The position numbers and the translations under genes are program-made. The notes beneath the pieces are model-generated. The model made no database searches. It saw nothing but the letters and a program-made list of their open reading frames with translations, and was not told where the DNA came from. Positions 1 through 13,175 of a DNA stretch of 64,000 nucleotides are shown one piece after another (within the stretch, counting starts at the first letter, position 1; every line of letters begins with the position of its first letter). This DNA is from Merluccius polli. Its lineage: Eukaryota; Chordata; Actinopteri; Gadiformes; Merlucciidae. Location of the stretch: positions 415,501 to 479,500 of the forward strand of contig JAOPHQ010003127.1 of assembly GCA_030340625.1 (NCBI GenBank), given 5' to 3'.

Positions 1-1708
1 AGCAAGTTTATGCTCAAAGAGAAAAGGGGTATCCAATGAATCGATGCCCGACCGGTCCGGGACCGCATGTCGAAACCTATATGCATCGGCCATATTTGGG
101 CTCCCCGCTACCAGAACAGACCAAATCGGCCGGGTTAACAATGACTACCAGGCCGTTTCCTCTTCAAATGAGGCCATGACTCGGCAGCTCTACAGAGATC
201 ATGGCCAAGCCCCAAGCCCGCAAGCCGAAATGCATTCTGGATTTACAAGGCTGCTGGCCCGTCATAAATGTGTGTGTCCTCTTACTAAATTACTGAGTTG
301 TTGTCATATGGGAATGAAACTAATATCTGATACTTATGGTTGATGCTACAGCAATTTGAAGACATACTCTCATATTAAACCCCATTGCAACTCCTGCAGC
401 AATGTCTCCATGTGACATAGTAGCGTCTACAGAACTCAAGTTTAGCCACAGGAAAAGGGAAATTCTACACAAAATTGTAAAATAGGATCTGTTGTTGTAC
501 ATCACCGGTAGACATTTGGTTAATTTAGGGTAAAATGGAAGGACATGTAATTCTCAACAGGGAAAGCATGGCTAGCTTGGACTCTTTCCCATAATCTTAG
601 TCAATGTTTTATTCCCGTTTTCACAATCTTTTTCTCTCTGGTTTCCTTGAAAGAAATATATTATCTCAATTCTTGGATGGCGGAGGTAAGTATATTGGTG
701 TTTTCAGGGAGCAGGTTGTCACCAACTTATGTCACACCAAAATATACAACCCATCCTTTTTAACATCACAGATTACGTTTTACTCACACACACACACACA
801 CACATCTCTGACGAGTCACAGTGGACTGCTTTTCAGACATGGTGAAACGCTGCTCTCTCTCCGCTGAGGAGCTGGTGGGCCTGCAGACACATGTACAGTT
901 AAGACTCCCCCCCCCCCCTGTGTGGGAGGATGTGGAAAAGGGGCATTTTACCACGGTGTGCACTTACTTTACACTTTACAACGGCTATATATTTCAGCGA
1001 AATCAGCTGGGGTTATTTTGTCCATATTAGTGTTTGCTGTGTTTTGGCAACGGTTGTAGGGAGGTGCTAAGGGCCAATAGCATCGGCTGTCTCTACTACG
1101 TGTGATTTATCGGCTATTTAAAAAGGTCCGACATTGCCCCAGTGGCTGGGAGTTGACTCAGCCGTATGGGAAATGGCGTGGCTTTGTAACACTGAAACAA
1201 ATGCATTTTCCCAGCATGCAATGTTCTGCCTCCATCTGTGATAAGGATGTGGGGTTGTAAAACATTAAACATTAGACCCAGGTTTAGGGTTGCATTATTC
1301 ATGTATATCCAGTCGAGCTATATGTGTATGTATCATAGGTTCATAGGTTTTGGAGTTAACAAACTTGGTCATGCATACATATAACCAATAGCCGAGTACG
1401 CGGAGTTCAACTGACAATGCTAAAGGTCAGCTGTTTTGCTGTGGTTCATCCTTACACATCCAAAGAGACCCTCGGGGTGAACTTATGAACGCCCACAGAA
1501 CCTCTAGGCAGTTCATTAATTTGCATTAATTTACCTTCATACACATTCATTTACCATCATCTGTGGACTGTGATGGGCAGATATCCAGACAGACAGACAG
1601 ACGGACAAACCACTTGCATGAATTCACCTTTATACATCTGTGGACTGTGATGGGCAGAAGGATACCAAGTCAGACGGATGGACAGACCATTATGCAGACA
1701 GACACATG
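1..1708. other. upstream intergenic DNA, no gene recognised
   Basis: I see no coding exon here. The stretch holds a short (CA)n run near 785-803 and a poly-C run near 908-918. Around 1560-1700 there are repeated short CAGACAGA-type motifs and two copies of a TGTGGACTGTGATGGGCAGA segment about 75 bp apart. Open frames are short and have no recognisable domain. Confidence 0.6.
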
Positions 1709-1996
1709 GGGCCCTATCTTGCCGGTCTGAAATGCAAGTATCAAACGCAAAGCGCAAGTAGCTTTGTGGGCGGATCTTGGGCGCTGTTGCTACTATGCCG
1801 GTGGGATAAATGACTCTTGCGCCCAGCGCAAATCTAAAATGGGTTGGTCTGAAGTAGCTACATTAGTCATAGGTGTGGTTTGGGCGTAACGTGCAATAAA
1901 CCAATCAGAGCGTCGTCTCACATTCCCTTTAAAAGCAGGCGCGCTTGTTCCATGGCGAGCACACATGGCGATGCCACTACTGGACCCAGACGTGTC

Positions 1997-2060
1997 CATT
2001 ACATTACATTACATTACATTTAGCAGACGCTTTTATCCAAAGCGACTTACAATTGAGAAC
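1997..2060 (+). repeat. dispersed teleost repeat motif (SINE-tail-like)
   Basis: Four to five ATTAC units are followed by TTTAGCAGACGCTTTTATCC and AAGCGACTTACA. From memory this block is scattered through many teleost genomes. It interrupts what looks like the start of an open frame at 1964-1997 inside the Harbinger element. I cannot place its right boundary. Confidence 0.5.
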
Positions 2061-2470
2061 ATAGTCAAGTTTCAATATAATCAAGAGCAATAAAGACAAA
2101 GGCGATTCAACTTCAATAGCATAAGAGTGATCAACATAGCTTCAATAACAGTGAACAAAGTGATTTCATTGTTGATGTGTGATTCATTATTCAACATGGT
2201 TTCAGGTGCTCTCGGAAGAGAAGGGTTTTTAAGAGCTGTCCAATCCCGCCGTAGCGCGCGTATGCCTATCAGAGGGAAAAAGAATTACTACTTCTGTTTA
2301 AATCTTTTCAGCTTTTCATTTTCCGTTGACAAAATGTAAATAAAGAAATGTCACAAAGACATACTTTCCGATGTGTTGGCCTCACTCTCACTGAATCACG
2401 AGGTTATGAATGCATGGTGATATATTTGCAATGTAGTCTAACATTAGACCGAGATTACTTTGCTTACCTC

Positions 2471-2814
2471 CAGTGCTTGAAGTGGAAAAAAATAAGTGTC
2501 AGTGCTCCCTTATTCACATATAAGCGACGCGTGCAAATCAGTCAACCATTGTAAAATTCTGGATTTTTAGATAAAAAAAGGGGGGCTGCGCGCGATCGTA
2601 ACCCACCCCGGACCTACGACCGAGATGGCAGCTGGGGTGGCAAGGCTTTTTTTATGCCACCCCATGCCAGCCCGGTAGATCTGCCCCTGGTTAGGGCAGA
2701 GTAGAATACCGGCAGCCTGTGACAAGTGCCGGTACGCAAGAAAAAGAGTAAAGAGTAAAATGTAGAAGTGCCGGTACTGCGTACCGGTGACGTACCGGCC
2801 CACTTCGAGCACTG
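2471..2814. mobile_element. non-autonomous hAT element with 8-bp target duplication
   Basis: The ends are CAGTGCTTGAAGTGG (left) and CCACTTCGAGCACTG (right). They are flanked by the identical 8-mer CTTACCTC at 2463-2470 and 2815-2822. An 8-bp duplication and ends of CAGTG type are the hAT signature. The 344-bp body has no transposase and carries short inverted GTACCGG motifs. It sits inside the Harbinger element at 1709-3690 and is therefore younger than it. Confidence 0.85.
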
Positions 2815-2823
2815 CTTACCTCA

Positions 2824-3171
2824 CTACAGATGATGCCACTCTTCTGTCAAATAAGCTCTCCTCTCCCGTGCTGCTGCTGGGGTATTTGGGTTTAATGGCA
2901 TCAGCACATGCAGTTCAACATCACGTCTCCTGAAGTCCTGTAATATTTCCTCATTTATGTCATCAACACATCCACGATTCATTGAAATGTTGTCTAAAAC
3001 ACAACATGCCACAAAAAATGCTGCGACTTTTTGAGGACTGTACTGTAAAGTGCATCCTGATTTATCCAAACATCTGAAGCGCATTTTCAGTATGCCGAAT
3101 GTTCTTTCAATTACACCGCGTGTTTCTGTGTGTTTTCGATTATAAAACATTTCACACGCTGTTGCTGGCAT
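2824..3171 (-). pseudogene. HARBI1-like transposase, C-terminal fragment
   Basis: A 115-codon minus-strand frame ends in a natural stop at 2824-2826. It contains ERTFGILKMRF followed by a Tyr-Ser-Pro block and CCVLDNIS, which matches the last part of the DDE domain in HARBI1/PIF transposases as I know the family. The first methionine is only the end of the open frame. The upstream transposase sequence, with the first catalytic Asp residues, is not recognisable, so this is a remnant. Confidence 0.75.
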
Positions 3172-3693
3172 AATAAAAGGTGTAAAAGTGTGTTGCGACT
3201 ATTGGTCAAACAGGTTAATTTGATCCATCATTACTATTAGCCTGAATATTTTGGGTAACTGTGTATGCTAGATTTATGCCTGTTTTTTCACATATGTGGT
3301 AATATTTTTGCTTGTATGTATGGTTTGCAAAAATGGGAACTGCTTCCTTGTAGATGAGAGAAGCAAAGTGTATGCACGTTGTACACACGCTACATTATAG
3401 CCAAGCATGCGCCCTTAAAATAGCATCTGAATAAGCGCCACCGACTTTAGACTCGGTTTTTCGTGGTCTGTGGCGCAATTGTTTCCTGATACTGCAAAAT
3501 AGCACCAGGGAACGTTTGTGCCGGGACACGCCTCCTGTTTTCGCTGAACCGCCCCCGGAGCGCAAGTTCATTCCCTAAGTTAAGGACTTGCGCCGGTTGA
3601 GGGAAAATTCCAATGTGCGTCGGGTGCAAAATAGGAATTGTACAAGCGCCAGTGTACAAAGTCAATTGCGCTGAGTGCAAGATAGGGCCCATG

Positions 3694-4541
3694 GTGTGCA
3701 CAGCATGTTTTTTCCTTTATAGTGCTGAACCACTTAGCACTTACTGACAGGTGGCTTCCCATTTCATTATGTCTGCTTTGGTCTGATCACACTGTTCAGC
3801 TTGGAGAAAGCAGGAAACACACATTAGTGAGCACACAGACACACTCACACCGGTGACCATGTTTCACATGTATGACACGTGGGACTCGTAATGTCTTGGG
3901 GATAATTAGGCTCTTTAAGAAATGTCTTTATTTGGCTCATTGTTTGTTACTATGGATTCATTTGCTTTATAGTATTATTTTAATTATAGAAATGAGTCAT
4001 GGGAAGTTTGTGGAGCCTTAAAATGGTAATGTGTGGTTTCCCATGGTAGACGGGTCATCAAACTGGCCGGTTGGGGTTGGTAAGGGTTGCCATAGAGACA
4101 GGACATCAGTTAATGTTGCCATGGGCACAGCAACATATGTCAGAACATTTTTATTTGTTTGTTTTTTTTGTTAAAATATTAATAATGCAGCACAGTTTAT
4201 TATATTACACAAAGTATAAGTTATACACACACAGTGATGGATGATATTCATGAATTGTAATTCATTTATATTAATCATATGTATTTGTATTGGTATATTA
4301 AGTTCTAGGGCCGCTGGAAGTGCCTTCTGATTTACAACTTCAATTCCAGATAATGTTTGCTGTTGTAGTTTAGTAGTTTTAGTTTAGAAAAAGGACAAAT
4401 TTGTTGGTTGTACTTCACCACTGTATCTTACAAAAATGACAATGTTACATGGCTGATAATGCTGATATAGTGGGTTATGGAGACAAAACAAAAGGATCAA
4501 TTCCTTCTTATTCAGTATTATATCCATATTATCAATATTAA
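3694..4541. other. AT-rich intergenic DNA
   Basis: I see nothing with coding character here. There are T-rich and TA-rich runs, with no terminal repeats that I could pair. Confidence 0.5.
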
Positions 4542-5536
<995 letters not shown>

Positions 5537-6100
5537 AACCATACCACCCAACCAACCTCCTACCAACCACACCACCCAGCCAACCTCCTACCAACTACAC
5601 CACCTTGCCAACCTCCTACCAACCACACCACCCAGCCAACCACACCACCCAGCCAACCTCCTATCAACCACACCACCCTGCCAACTTCCTACCAACCACA
5701 CCACACAGCCAACCTCCTACCAACCACAACACCCAGCCAACCTCCTACCAACCACAACACCCAGCCAACCTCCTATCAACCACACCACCCTGCCAACTTC
5801 CTACCAACCACACCACACAGCCAACCTCCTATCAACCACACCACCCTGCCAACTTCCTACCAACCACACCACACAGCCAACCTCCTACCAACCACACCAC
5901 CCAGCCAACCTCCTATCAACCACACCAGCCTGCCAACTTCCTACCAACCACACCACACAGCCAACCTCCTACCAACCACACCACTCAGCCAACCTCCTAC
6001 CAACCACACCAGCCTGCCAACCTCCTACCAACCACACCACCCAGCCAACCTCCTACCAACCACACCAGCCTGCCAACCTCCTACCAACCACAACACCCAG
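5537..6100. repeat. 28-bp minisatellite, about 20 units
   Basis: The unit contains CCAACCTCCTACCAACCACA followed by CCACCCAG or a variant. One shortened unit lies near 5635-5655. Since 28 is not a multiple of three, every strand-forward frame reads through all three phases and stays open by composition alone. This gives long Pro/Thr/Asn-rich frames that I do not regard as protein-coding. Confidence 0.95.
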
Positions 6101-6993
6101 CCTCGCTCTCATAGCAGCCATCAAAGTTGTGACTGTAAGAAGATGTGATAGCAAGAGACACAGTTTCCAAGGCAACGGTAGGCAGTATCTAGGACTGAGA
6201 CTTATGGGGAGAGGGTCTACCGAGGAAGCAAGCAGTCTGATGGGCGGGGGGGGGGGGGGTTGTCTATAAATAGATGTCTGTTTGTGTGCCCCCTCCTCCT
6301 ATAAAGGACTATTGGACCTCTGTGCGTTCTCCAGGCAGTGGAGATTGGGAGTGATTGACTGGCAGTAGAATCACATGCCACGTTGTTTCCCACTGGTTTG
6401 TCCTGATCGGTTGAGCTCACGCGCGTAACACATTGGCATATGAAGCGGTGCACTGTGATTTTTATAAAAACAATAGGCTTTTTATATTACTATACATTTT
6501 TGAGTTGCATGTTATTCATTTTATTATCACTTTTTAAGGAAAAGAAAGGAGGGAAGGAAGGAAGAAGAAGATAACCAACTCCAGTCATAGTGACCTTGCC
6601 TTAGTTATGGGGTGGGCAGGTGTGTTATCTTTCCTTGGTTATGGGCAGGAGTGTTAACTTGTCTTAGTTATGGGCAGCAGGGCAGGAGTGTTAACTTGTC
6701 TTTGTTATGGGCAGCAGGGCAGGAGTGTTATCCTGCATGTTTTATGCTGTTAGTTGCAGTTCAGTAGTTGATAAGAATGAGTTATGTGACTTTGTGATCT
6801 TGTCTGGCTGTCATGCCTACTGTCAGCCTGTAGTGACTACAAGGCATGGTGCCTTTGTCAAACTGGAATTGTTTGTGTGTGCGTGTAGTCATTTTTGCTT
6901 TTAAATATGTGTGTGTGTGTGTGTGTTTGCAAATGTGTCTGTACATTTGTTTTTCCCAGCCAGTCATGCAGAGTAGTCATTAATGTGTTTCCT
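6101..6993. other. intergenic DNA with short tandem repeats
   Basis: A poly-G run lies at about 6246-6259. Roughly four imperfect copies of a 35-40 bp unit built on TTATGGGCAGCAGGGCAGGA lie between about 6604 and 6733. A short (TG)n run lies near 6908-6926. I see no exon. Confidence 0.6.
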
Positions 6994-6997
6994 TTAA

Positions 6998-7317
6998 AGG
7001 TGCTGTATGTAAGTTTTGAGAGTTGTAAAGAGAGAGCAGAAAGTAGCGGAAGAGAGCACGATTTTGAAACTAAACAACCAAAAAAAAAAGCTGCTCCACT
7101 ACATCTCTACTCCCTCCCTCCCTATGTTTCTCCACCATTGAGATTGCATTTCACGTACCTGTGATTGACAGGCAAGATGAATTATCATAACCAATGAGGG
7201 AAGAGATGCCCAGATATTCTCAAAGCACAATCCACTCACTAATAGCAGATGGATGGCTAAGCCATTTCTAACAAATTACACCCAAATAATAGCTCGTAAA
7301 TCTTACCTACAGCGCCT
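6998..7317. mobile_element. TTAA-flanked MITE (piggyBac-like), complete
   Basis: The inverted ends are AGGTGCTGTATGTAAG (left) and CTTACCTACAGCGCCT (right). They are flanked by TTAA at 6994-6997 and 7318-7321. TTAA duplications are characteristic of piggyBac transposition. The 320-bp body is non-coding. Related copies or ends occur at 4542, near 15400 and at 30848-31123. Confidence 0.75.
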
Positions 7318-7321
7318 TTAA

Positions 7322-9436
7322 AGTATTTTCTGCCTGCATTGCCGTTAACCTGTCTGTCTGTCTGCCTGCATGTCTGACTGCATGTCTGACTGCATATCTG
7401 TTCTGTTGCCTGTTTGTCTGTCTGCTGCTATGTCTGTCTGAGTCACTGGCTTGTCTGTGACCTTTCTCAGACATGATGTCAGCCTATCTGTAGGCCAGGA
7501 AAGGGCTGTTGTGATGAGAATGTTTGTGACAGATCGCAAAAACAACTGATGAGGCTACTCACTACTTAATGTACTGAGTGTGGGAGTCTGCGCTATGATG
7601 GGCAGGAAGAGGGAGAAACATATAAAGAAAGTTTGTCTTTGGTTTTGCAGTCAAGTTGTCATAGTAAATGCCTTCACCAAACGCTTAAAACAAATGGATT
7701 GAGCTGTAAATCTGTTAGCTACCCTTTGAGCCAAATTAAAGATGTTTTTCTTTTATCATGGTATGGGAAATGTAATTGAGATTACGATTATAAAGTATCT
7801 TTATTTGTTGTTTTCTTATCGGTAAACTTCAAATCAGATGCTTATGATCAGTGCCGTAGTCTTCCATAAATGGAAGAAAGGGACATTGAAAGTCCAGAAT
7901 CAATACCAGACAATAGCTTCTGTTACTGTCCTCAAGACACCAATACACAACAATAGCTTCTGTTACTGTCCTCAAGACACCAATACAGAACACTAGCTTC
8001 TTTTACACTGTCCTCTTGCTTTGAGCAAGACATCAAACGGTGTGTGCTGCATGTGTCTGTGTGTTCCAATGACTACAAAAGAAAAAGTGAGACATGTCAA
8101 AATACCATGTCCAAAACTAAAGCCAGGAGAGCCAGGAGCAAGCAGTATCAGACAGCCAAACAGGACTTCTCTGGCCTTTAGCCTCTCCCCTTGTCCTGTC
8201 CTGTATCATCACCCCATCTCTGTCTCTGTCTCTCTCTCTCTATCTCTCACTCACTCCCTCACCCCCTTCCCCTTAGCTCCTTATAACATTGAGCTGTCTG
8301 TTCCCCTCCTTGTCTGTGATGTCCTCCATCTTCCTGTCTTTCATCTCTCTCTCAAACATTTGTTGCCCCTTCTAATGATCAGCCTTCAGTCTATACCAAC
8401 ACCGCCAGGGGAAGCTTGACAGTACTGGACATGCAGACACACACACATACACGCACACACATGCACATTTGCACTGACTCATGCACCCATACACATCCAT
8501 TACGTTAGACTTGTGAGACCATCCTGATCTCGCAAGTTCATTCTGTTTATCTCTACAGATCAGTCTGTCCTCGAGTCCATTAAAAATCTCTTACAAATTG
8601 AAATAAAAAGTGATAGGACCAATCAGAGCTAAGGGGAGGGAGTTTCAGTTCATGATGAACAAGGAGCGCTGCAGTCCGCAAAATTTAAAAACAATGGCGC
8701 CGCCTGAGGAAAGCGTATAAATCAACAGCGCAATCAAAATCAAAGCTGTTTTATATGACAGAATAACAATGTTGTTAAAAGCAGAGAAGGCTTTTATCAG
8801 AGGAAAATATGTTTTTGCTTTACTTCCAAGCGGATTGGGCAATGGCGAAGAGAGCGAAAGCATCACTTAATTATTGAATCTGATAGGTTGTTTGCAGTCA
8901 CGTGACACCCATGTCGCACAAATTTCAGATGGAGGCAGAAAGTAAAATGGAGAACGTCAAGCGGCAGTACACACTGTTTACTTTATGTAAACAGTGTGAA
9001 ACCGAATTTACGAGAAAGATACCAGAAAAGAATATGAAAATATATTGGAATCGGTCCTTATATTTAAAAAAAATAATGATTTATCACACAATATTAACGA
9101 TTTACCCACTTTCAGTAGGAAATTACCATGTATTGCAGACCTTAACTATACCTGAGATCAAATGAGAGCATTCAGAAGCCTGGCGGCATCTAACTTTTTT
9201 GTGTGCTGCTGGTTTCATGAATTGGAAACAAAAAACTAGATGAACACCATCAACCTCCAAGAAAGCTATATCTTAATTATATCCAGGGAACACCTCCTGC
9301 CCTCCACTTCATGTTCACTCCACTGGTGTGATGACGTCATCTGCCAACAACCAATAGGGGTTATGCGCAACATACTTCCGCATTCTGCTAAACAAGTCTC
9401 ATCACATCCGGTTCAGGTCCACTGTACCGCTCTCGC
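7322..9436. other. upstream intergenic DNA with short repeats
   Basis: TGTCTG-rich repeats lie at about 7350-7450. A 37-bp unit containing AATAGCTTCTGTTACTGTCC is repeated about 2.5 times at 7908-7995. A CT-rich stretch lies near 8218-8265 and short CA runs near 8437-8460. From about 8520 to 9430 the sequence has low-copy character. Two frames of under 100 codons have no recognisable domain. I see no splice-supported exon. Confidence 0.5.
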
Positions 9437-9905
9437 ATTATGTTATTTATTAATCCGCACTTCCAGACCGTCACCGGGGCTTCTGAGTAATATGTCCGAG
9501 GAGAGCAGCCCTCTCCCGGACTCACGCTAGCTTTTATCGCTGTTTTTTAAAAAATTGTATTTATTAATCCACACTTCCAGGCCGTCACCGGGGCTTCAGA
9601 GTAATGTGTGTCCGAAGACAGTAGCCCTCTCCCGGACACAGACGCTAGCTTTAACCGCTGTTTATTTTTATTTATTTATTTTTTTAATCCGCACTTCCAG
9701 ACCTTCACCGGGACTTCAGAGTAATGTGTCCGAGGAGAGCAGCCCTCTCCCGGCACAAGCTAGCTTTTAACCGCTGTTTAAAAAAAAAAAGAAGTATTTA
9801 TTAATCCGCACTTCCAGACCGTCACCGGGGCTTCAGAGTAATGTGTCCGAGGAGAGCAGCCCTCTCCCGGACTCACTCGATAGCTTTTACCGCTGTTTTT
9901 TTTTT
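9437..9905. repeat. four-unit tandem repeat of about 115-122 bp
   Basis: Units begin near 9449, 9563, 9685 and 9799 with AATCCGCACTTCCAGACC. Each contains a CAGCCCTCTCCCGGAC block and ends in a T-rich or A-rich run before the next unit. The last unit ends in a poly-T run at about 9895-9916. The units differ by a few substitutions and by the length of the homopolymer. Confidence 0.9.
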
Positions 9906-11083
9906 TTTTTTTTTTTCCATCCATCTTTTCTTCTCACTAACATTCAGATGTTAAAACCAAATAAAACGCCAACAGTAAAAAGGGCTAGCTAGGCCAAGTC
10001 AATAGCTGTCGCCGTCAGTTCCTACCGCTGCTACCGGCTTTAACGACAAGCGGAAGTCAGGAGACCAGTTTTCCGGTTTGGTCACGTGACGCTCGGCATA
10101 AAGCCCATTGGCTAGAGTTTTTTGAACAACCCGAGGCCGCCCCATTATGTGGAGTGTGTGTGTGTGTGTGTGTGTGTGATGAGATTTGGACTGACAGGGC
10201 AACAGGGGCTTAGCACTGGAGGCCTGGCTTCTCATCCGCCTCGCATCCCCCTGATCTCCTGCTGATCATCTTCATCTCCTCTTCCTCCCCTCTCCCCAGA
10301 TTCTCACACATCCACTCTAAAGATGCTCCCAATACACACACACATACACACACACGCACCGCACACATAACACACACATATATTCTTCTGTATGCATGCA
10401 CACTCACATACAGTTGCCCTCTACATGTAACTGTACTGTAATACTACCTGTAATAAGTGTCAGAAACACCTTTACACACACATACACACACACATACAAT
10501 GCAAACATTTTCATTTTCACTAAATTATATTGAAATCGCAATATCTGTCAAAATAATTCGCAATATGATTTTTTTACCATATTACTCAGCTCTAATTTAT
10601 ACTGGCACACACTTGATTGCATGTTTCAATGTTGCACACCTAAACTGGTTTGGCTCATTCCATTTCTACCATTAACTTCTCTCACTGTCACTCTCACTAT
10701 CATTATCATCTCTCACTATCACTATCTCACTGTCATTAACTTCTCTCACTATCACTATCTCACCATCAATAACTTCTCTCACTATCAGCGTTTAGCCTCT
10801 GTTCGCGGTTGTCTTCCTTTATGGGCGTTTCACACAGGGAAGTAAGAGAGATTAAGAGCGAGCATGAAAGACAGACGGAGAGACGATCAATACAACAGCT
10901 GGAAGAGTACCTCTCTCCTAGCCTCATGTGGGTGTTTATTAACCAATAACAAACTATACGCTAGACGCACATTCTTCAATGAATAAAGAAGGGATGCTGT
11001 GTGAGAACAAGTAGGGAAAGCTATTAGGCAGAATGGACTTGAAGCTTAACTGGGCTATTCAGAAATGTATTTTTTGAAAGCTG

Positions 11084-11136
<53 letters not shown>

Positions 11137-11198
11137 CATACTGTATATGCACACTTCATATTGATGCCCTACAGAATCTGGTTGAGACCTTATTAGAA

Positions 11199-11234
<36 letters not shown>

Positions 11235-11349
11235 CGTTCCTGTACCAGAGGAATACACACATGGGGGGCGGGAGGCTCACTCACTCCACTACAGTGGGCG
11301 GGACATGTAAACCTGCAGCAGCCAATCCTACTATACAACACAGTCACAT
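9906..11349. other. proximal upstream region with GT and CA repeats
   Basis: A GT run lies at about 10154-10178. CA-rich stretches lie near 10337-10380 and 10477-10495, and CTCACTATCA-type repeats at about 10676-10790. GT runs occur at 11096-11134 and 11201-11233. Part of the segment between these last two is repeated downstream at about 13786-13832. No coding exon is evident. Confidence 0.55.
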
Positions 11350-11734
11350 GACCTGAATATTCAGTCAGAGAGAAAGAGAAAGTGGGCACAGAAAGAGGGA
11401 GGGAAGAGAGCAAGCAAGAGCCACACATCCAGTTTGCTCAGTGTCTCTCTCTCTCGCTCAAGAGCAGAGAGATGCAGACTGCAAAAGGAGCTGTTACACT
11501 TACACACACTCACACACAGACACACACACACCCACCAACCTATTGAGCACAGCACGCCACACACCTGTGTGCCTGAACTGAGGAGAGAAAAGCACAACAG
11601 CCAACAAAGGAGCAGAACAGAAAGAAAGATAGAAGAGAAGAAAGAAAAGAGCAGACAAGGCTCAGACACTGGGAATAAAAACGGACTGAAAAGGGAAGAA
11701 AGGAAGCCGTGGAGGAGGAGAAGAGAGAGAGGTC
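11350..11734 (+). promoter_or_regulatory. putative 5' UTR and promoter-proximal region of the MAP4-like gene
   Basis: This purine-rich stretch with short CT and CA runs lies directly upstream of the first coding ATG. The exon-1 frame is closed by an in-frame TGA at 11687-11689, so the frame does not extend from an upstream coding exon through this sequence. I see no convincing TATA box. Whether this is one contiguous leader or begins at an acceptor such as CTCAAGAGCAG near 11460 cannot be settled from the sequence. Confidence 0.45.
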
Positions 11735-13175
11735 ATGTCTTCGCTCTCTGACCAGCAGCCCGGCTCTCTGTTCTCAGAGTACAGTGAGCTGTCCCTGGCT
11801 CCTGGTGGTGCACCACAGAGCTGGGACTGGCAGCACAAAGCCGGTATGGACACCAGCGGCCCCAGGGCTCTGCTGGTAGGGGGAGGAGGGCCACTCACGC
11901 CCACCCTGCCCACCCCGCTGACCTCGCTCACAGATGAAGACAAGCTTTGCCTCTTTGAGCGCCAAGGCGGTGGCGACATAGAGATGAAGGGCTCCGGCAT
12001 GCCGTTGATGGCAGGTGGGAGTGTCCACATTTCCCTGGGCAGCGCCGGGGAGAGCCCTGACAGCCCCCCGTCGTCCTCCCCATCCCCCTCTCCGGGCTCC
12101 TCAATGGGCTGCCTGACTCCTTCCCCTGCCCTGGGCTTGCGGGTGGGCATTTCTCCACCCCTGGCTCCTGGGTTGCCCTGCGTTGATCCGCCCTCGGCCC
12201 CGACTCATGGCGGCCATTACCCGGTGGGATCCCCTCTGATCGGGATGTGTCCCGCGGGTGGGATCTCCCCAACCAAAGCATGGAGCGACTCCAACTTTGG
12301 CGACGTGTCCATGCCGCAGCAGGTACCTGGCAATAGCAGAAGAGGAGTCATCGACAACAACTACATGGAGGAGCAGGAGGAGATGATGGCTGGAGCAGAG
12401 GTGACCCCTGATGCCCGGCAGCTGGCCGAGGGCTCCTCACCGAATGAGAGTGAAGAAGAAGAGGATGAGGAGCAGGAAGAACTGCAGCCGTGTTTCATGG
12501 GCCGGGCTGAGCAACAGAGGAAGGCTATGCGTCGTGCCATGTCCGAGTGTTCCCATCTGTCTGTGCCGTCCAGCCTGGACCTGCCCGACAAGTACCCTGG
12601 GGGGGAAGGGCCAGATAACCTCGCCTCTCCCGCAGGAGTCGGTCTGCGCCGTTCGCCACACGCCTCGACCATGAAGCGCTCGCTCACTGTGGCCGAGGAC
12701 CAGCAACCGCCCCCGACCCTATCGGCAGCTGGCACCACGCACGCTGACCTGCGCCACGAGCCTCCTGAACCGCGCCTCTCGCCCTTCCTGTCGCCAAAAG
12801 ACGGCAGCACCGAAACCAGGTTCCCTCTGTCACCACCAGAAAGAGTGGTGAAGGGGAACAACTGCAGGGAACAGGGAGGCATCTCGCTGCCCGTGCCACT
12901 CAGCCCCAGGGGCTTCGGAAGCCTCCCAGAGAGTGGGTCCAGTCTGGCCCCCATCGAGGACGCCCAAGTAGGCATAAGCACTGTCCAGCCCTCGGGCACA
13001 GCCCGTGTTCGACATGGGGTTGACCTCAATGAGGGCACTGGCACGAGGCTGGCCACAGAACCCAGCAGCTCGGATCCCAAAGTGGGAGGGGACACGGAGG
13101 GGTATTTTCAGTCTGTTGATGTCACCGACCTTGGCTGGTGCCCCAGCACTCACCCCTTCATCAGCGTAGTGGATG
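11735..13175 (+). CDS. map4: MAP4-like exon 1: projection domain start
   Basis: This exon covers residues 1-480 plus one base. The ATG is the first in frame after the TGA at 11687, with a purine at -3. The protein is Ser/Pro/Gly-rich with a run of SP dipeptides near residues 109-124, an acidic run ESEEEEDEEQEEL near 237-250, and RRAMSECSHLSVP ending at residue 278, which I know as a conserved MAP2/MAP4 block. A second basic SP-type block SPHASTMKRSLTV lies near 307-319. Many SP/TP sites suggest proline-directed phosphorylation. The donor at 13176 (GATG|GTAGGT) leaves phase 1. Reading through it adds only G-R before a stop at 13181-13183, so intron retention would give a truncated protein. The exon is GC-rich relative to its surroundings. 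Confidence 0.88.

Larger units (their letters stand above)
1709..3690 (-). mobile_element. PIF/Harbinger-type DNA transposon, decayed and nested
   Basis: The element is bounded by inverted ends GGGCCCTATCTTGC (left) and GCAAGATAGGGCCC (right), with a 3-bp direct repeat ATG on each side (1706-1708 and 3691-3693). A 3-bp target duplication fits the PIF/Harbinger superfamily. The right half, on the minus strand, still encodes the C-terminal end of a HARBI1-like transposase. A hAT element (2471-2814) has landed just beyond the transposase stop codon. A dispersed teleost repeat motif with an ATTAC run interrupts the left part from about 1997. The catalytic core is missing, so the copy cannot move by itself. 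Confidence 0.8.

Noticed and set aside
12361..13095. 244-codon antisense frame over exon 1
   Set aside because: It arises from GC-rich composition of the sense exon. There is no recognisable protein and no splice support.
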